Origin: Pelagophyceae sp. CCMP2097
Taxonomy: Eukaryota; Sar; Pelagophyceae
Assembly: GCA_026770575.1 (NCBI GenBank)
Contig: MU657354.1
Coordinates: 56,217 to 73,281, forward strand
Reading direction: 5' to 3'
Length of the DNA stretch: 17,065 bases
The translations under genes were made by a program, and so were the position numbers. This document shows, piece after piece, positions 16,346-17,065 of the stretch. Position 1 is the first letter of the stretch, and each line of letters opens with the position of its first letter. Under the pieces are notes generated by a model that saw only the letters and a program-made list of their open reading frames with translations, had not been told where the DNA came from and made no database searches.

Positions 16346-16408
16346 GTGGCGAATGGCATAAAACAGATATAACCCTAGAGAGTAAAGTGATTACATGCGA
16401 TTCGCCAC
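16346..16408. repeat. TIR hairpin, right outer subunit
   Basis: GTGGCGAATGGCAT (16346-16359) pairs with ATGCGATTCGCCAC (16395-16408) with one mismatch. CCCTAGAGAGTAAA lies in the spacer at about 16373-16386. Confidence 0.75.
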
Positions 16409-16699
16409 TTTTTTTATAAACTCTTTAGTCGCCATAGCCGCCAGAAAATACCTGTCAAGAAAATGTCAAAAAAAAAGTCGCCAGAAAATACTGGTCCCGA
16501 TAATGTCGCTGAAAATACTTGTTCAAAAATGTCGCCGAAAATGTTCCGAAACTTTCTAAATTTCAGTCCTACACTTTCTAAACTTTTAAAATTCCCCGCG
16601 AAACTTTCTAAAATTTCAAAATTTATCTCCGAAACCTTCGCGGGTATCTTCGTCTCTGTCCTCGTAAGATACGGGCTGTCGTTTAAAAAATATTGAGGT

Positions 16700-17065
16700 C
16701 ACTACGAGCTTAGCTCCCTCTTAAAAAAGTTTACAAAACCTCGTTTTTATCTACTAAATTTTGCCTTATTTTCGATGCAAAGAGTCTGCAAGTGCAACAC
16801 GTTTTGCAAAACTGTTCAAACTCGATAGGAATACAGGTCGAAGGTTGCCTTTGGCAGCGTGGCGCCGCGGGCGGGGCCCGTCTTCTTTGGACCCAAGATG
16901 GTCCATCGGTTCGTCTCGCGAGGCCCATCCGGCACAACATCTTAGATCCAAGAGAGGCGGCGTCGGTCGCTCGTTCTGGTCCTTCCAGTTGCGGCGCCTG
17001 CGCCGAAACCGGTGCGGCTCTTTGCGGGGACCTTCTTCTATGGACCTAAGATGGTCCATCTCTTG
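16700..17065. repeat. Right host flank with ~150-bp tandem repeat
   Basis: TTCTTTGGACCCAAGATGGT at about 16881 and TTCTATGGACCTAAGATGGT at about 17034 mark two units some 150 bp apart. Each contains the small palindrome TGGACC...GGTCCA. The stretch TCGTCTCGCGAGGCCCATCC at about 16911 resembles part of the 155-bp family on the left side, so the same or a related host repeat may flank the element on both sides. Frames here overlap on both strands and no gene is supported. 16700-16800 holds nothing notable. Confidence 0.5.

Larger units (their letters stand above)
6374..16699. mobile_element. Decayed integrated virus-like element with terminal inverted repeats
   Basis: An AT-rich block of about 10.3 kb sits in GC-rich flanks. 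It is bounded by inverted repeats of roughly 830 bp whose outermost matched bases are ACCTC at 6374-6378 and GAGGT at 16695-16699. Inside are remnants of an AEP primase joined to an Ori_bp-type helicase, a D12 adenine methyltransferase and a tentative tyrosine recombinase, plus unrecognised genes on both strands. Size, long repeats and gene content fit polinton-like viruses or virophage-like integrants. Capsid, packaging ATPase and protease genes were not recognised, so the exact group is open. Frames are broken throughout and the two repeats have diverged, so the copy looks old and immobile. I see no convincing target-site duplication: ACTTA precedes the left end and CACTAC follows the right end. 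Confidence 0.8.
15858..16699 (-). repeat. Right terminal inverted repeat
   Basis: Inverted counterpart of 6374-7200, with the same order of parts. From the inside out these are ATCCAATAAAAATCC, TGTACATATACATAT, the inner ~280-bp subunit (about 15890-16165), the outer subunit (about 16165-16443), the ~30-bp GAAAATACTTG/GTCCCGA...GTCGCC units, AGAAAGTTT-type units and the GAGGT end. The 77-residue frame at 16463-16696 is made only of these short repeats and is not called a gene. Confidence 0.9.

Noticed and set aside
6934..16408. CRISPR-like array from the repeated hairpins
   Set aside because: Only four copies in two inverted pairs about 280 bp apart, with conserved spacers; this is TIR substructure.
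16463..16696. 77-residue frame in the right TIR
   Set aside because: It consists only of the short repeat units of the terminal repeat and has no counterpart frame in the left TIR.
6368..16705. Target-site duplication flanking the element
   Set aside because: ACTTA before the left end and CACTAC after the right end do not match; any duplication has been lost or the ends are off by a few bases.

Overview
This is eukaryotic sequence, probably from a protist or alga. GC-rich, repeat-filled flanks (about 1-6373 and 16700-17065) enclose one AT-rich block of about 10.3 kb (6374-16699). The block is bounded by inverted repeats of about 830 bp. No host gene, rRNA or intact tRNA is recognisable in the flanks. 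They hold diverged copies of a ~155-bp satellite-like family in both orientations, a 190-bp direct repeat carrying a TCCG microsatellite, a tRNA-derived SINE-like piece and several fold-back hairpins.

The block reads as a decayed integrated virus-like element of the polinton-like/virophage-like kind. Three genes can be named from motifs, all broken. One (7953-9915, +) joins an archaeo-eukaryotic primase domain to an origin-binding-type (UL9/Ori_bp-like) SF2 helicase. One (15059-15870, +) is a D12-class adenine-N6 DNA methyltransferase whose motif IV reads DSPY. One beside the left repeat (7202-7558, -) has the LGH...Y spacing of a tyrosine recombinase C-terminus, and that call is tentative. 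Between them lie unrecognised coding remnants: two short uninterrupted divergent ORFs (9980-10264 - and 10288-10569 +), two plus-strand remnants (10612-11404), a minus-strand pair (11491-12216), plus-strand fragments (12350-13609) and a minus-strand cluster (13756-14988). No capsid protein, packaging ATPase or protease could be recognised.

Each inverted repeat holds two tandem subunits of about 280 bp. Each subunit carries a hairpin with GGCGAATCGCAT-type arms around a conserved CCCTAGAGAGTAAA motif, well preserved in three of the four. This structure is the best candidate for a replication or recombination site of the element.

The reading frames are broken in two ways: one-base losses mostly at A/T homopolymers, and many in-frame TAA/TAG codons with fewer TGA. 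Several frames end on TGA. Plain decay explains this, but a host code with UAA/UAG read as glutamine would also make several frames much more complete. Both readings are laid out with the observations for and against.
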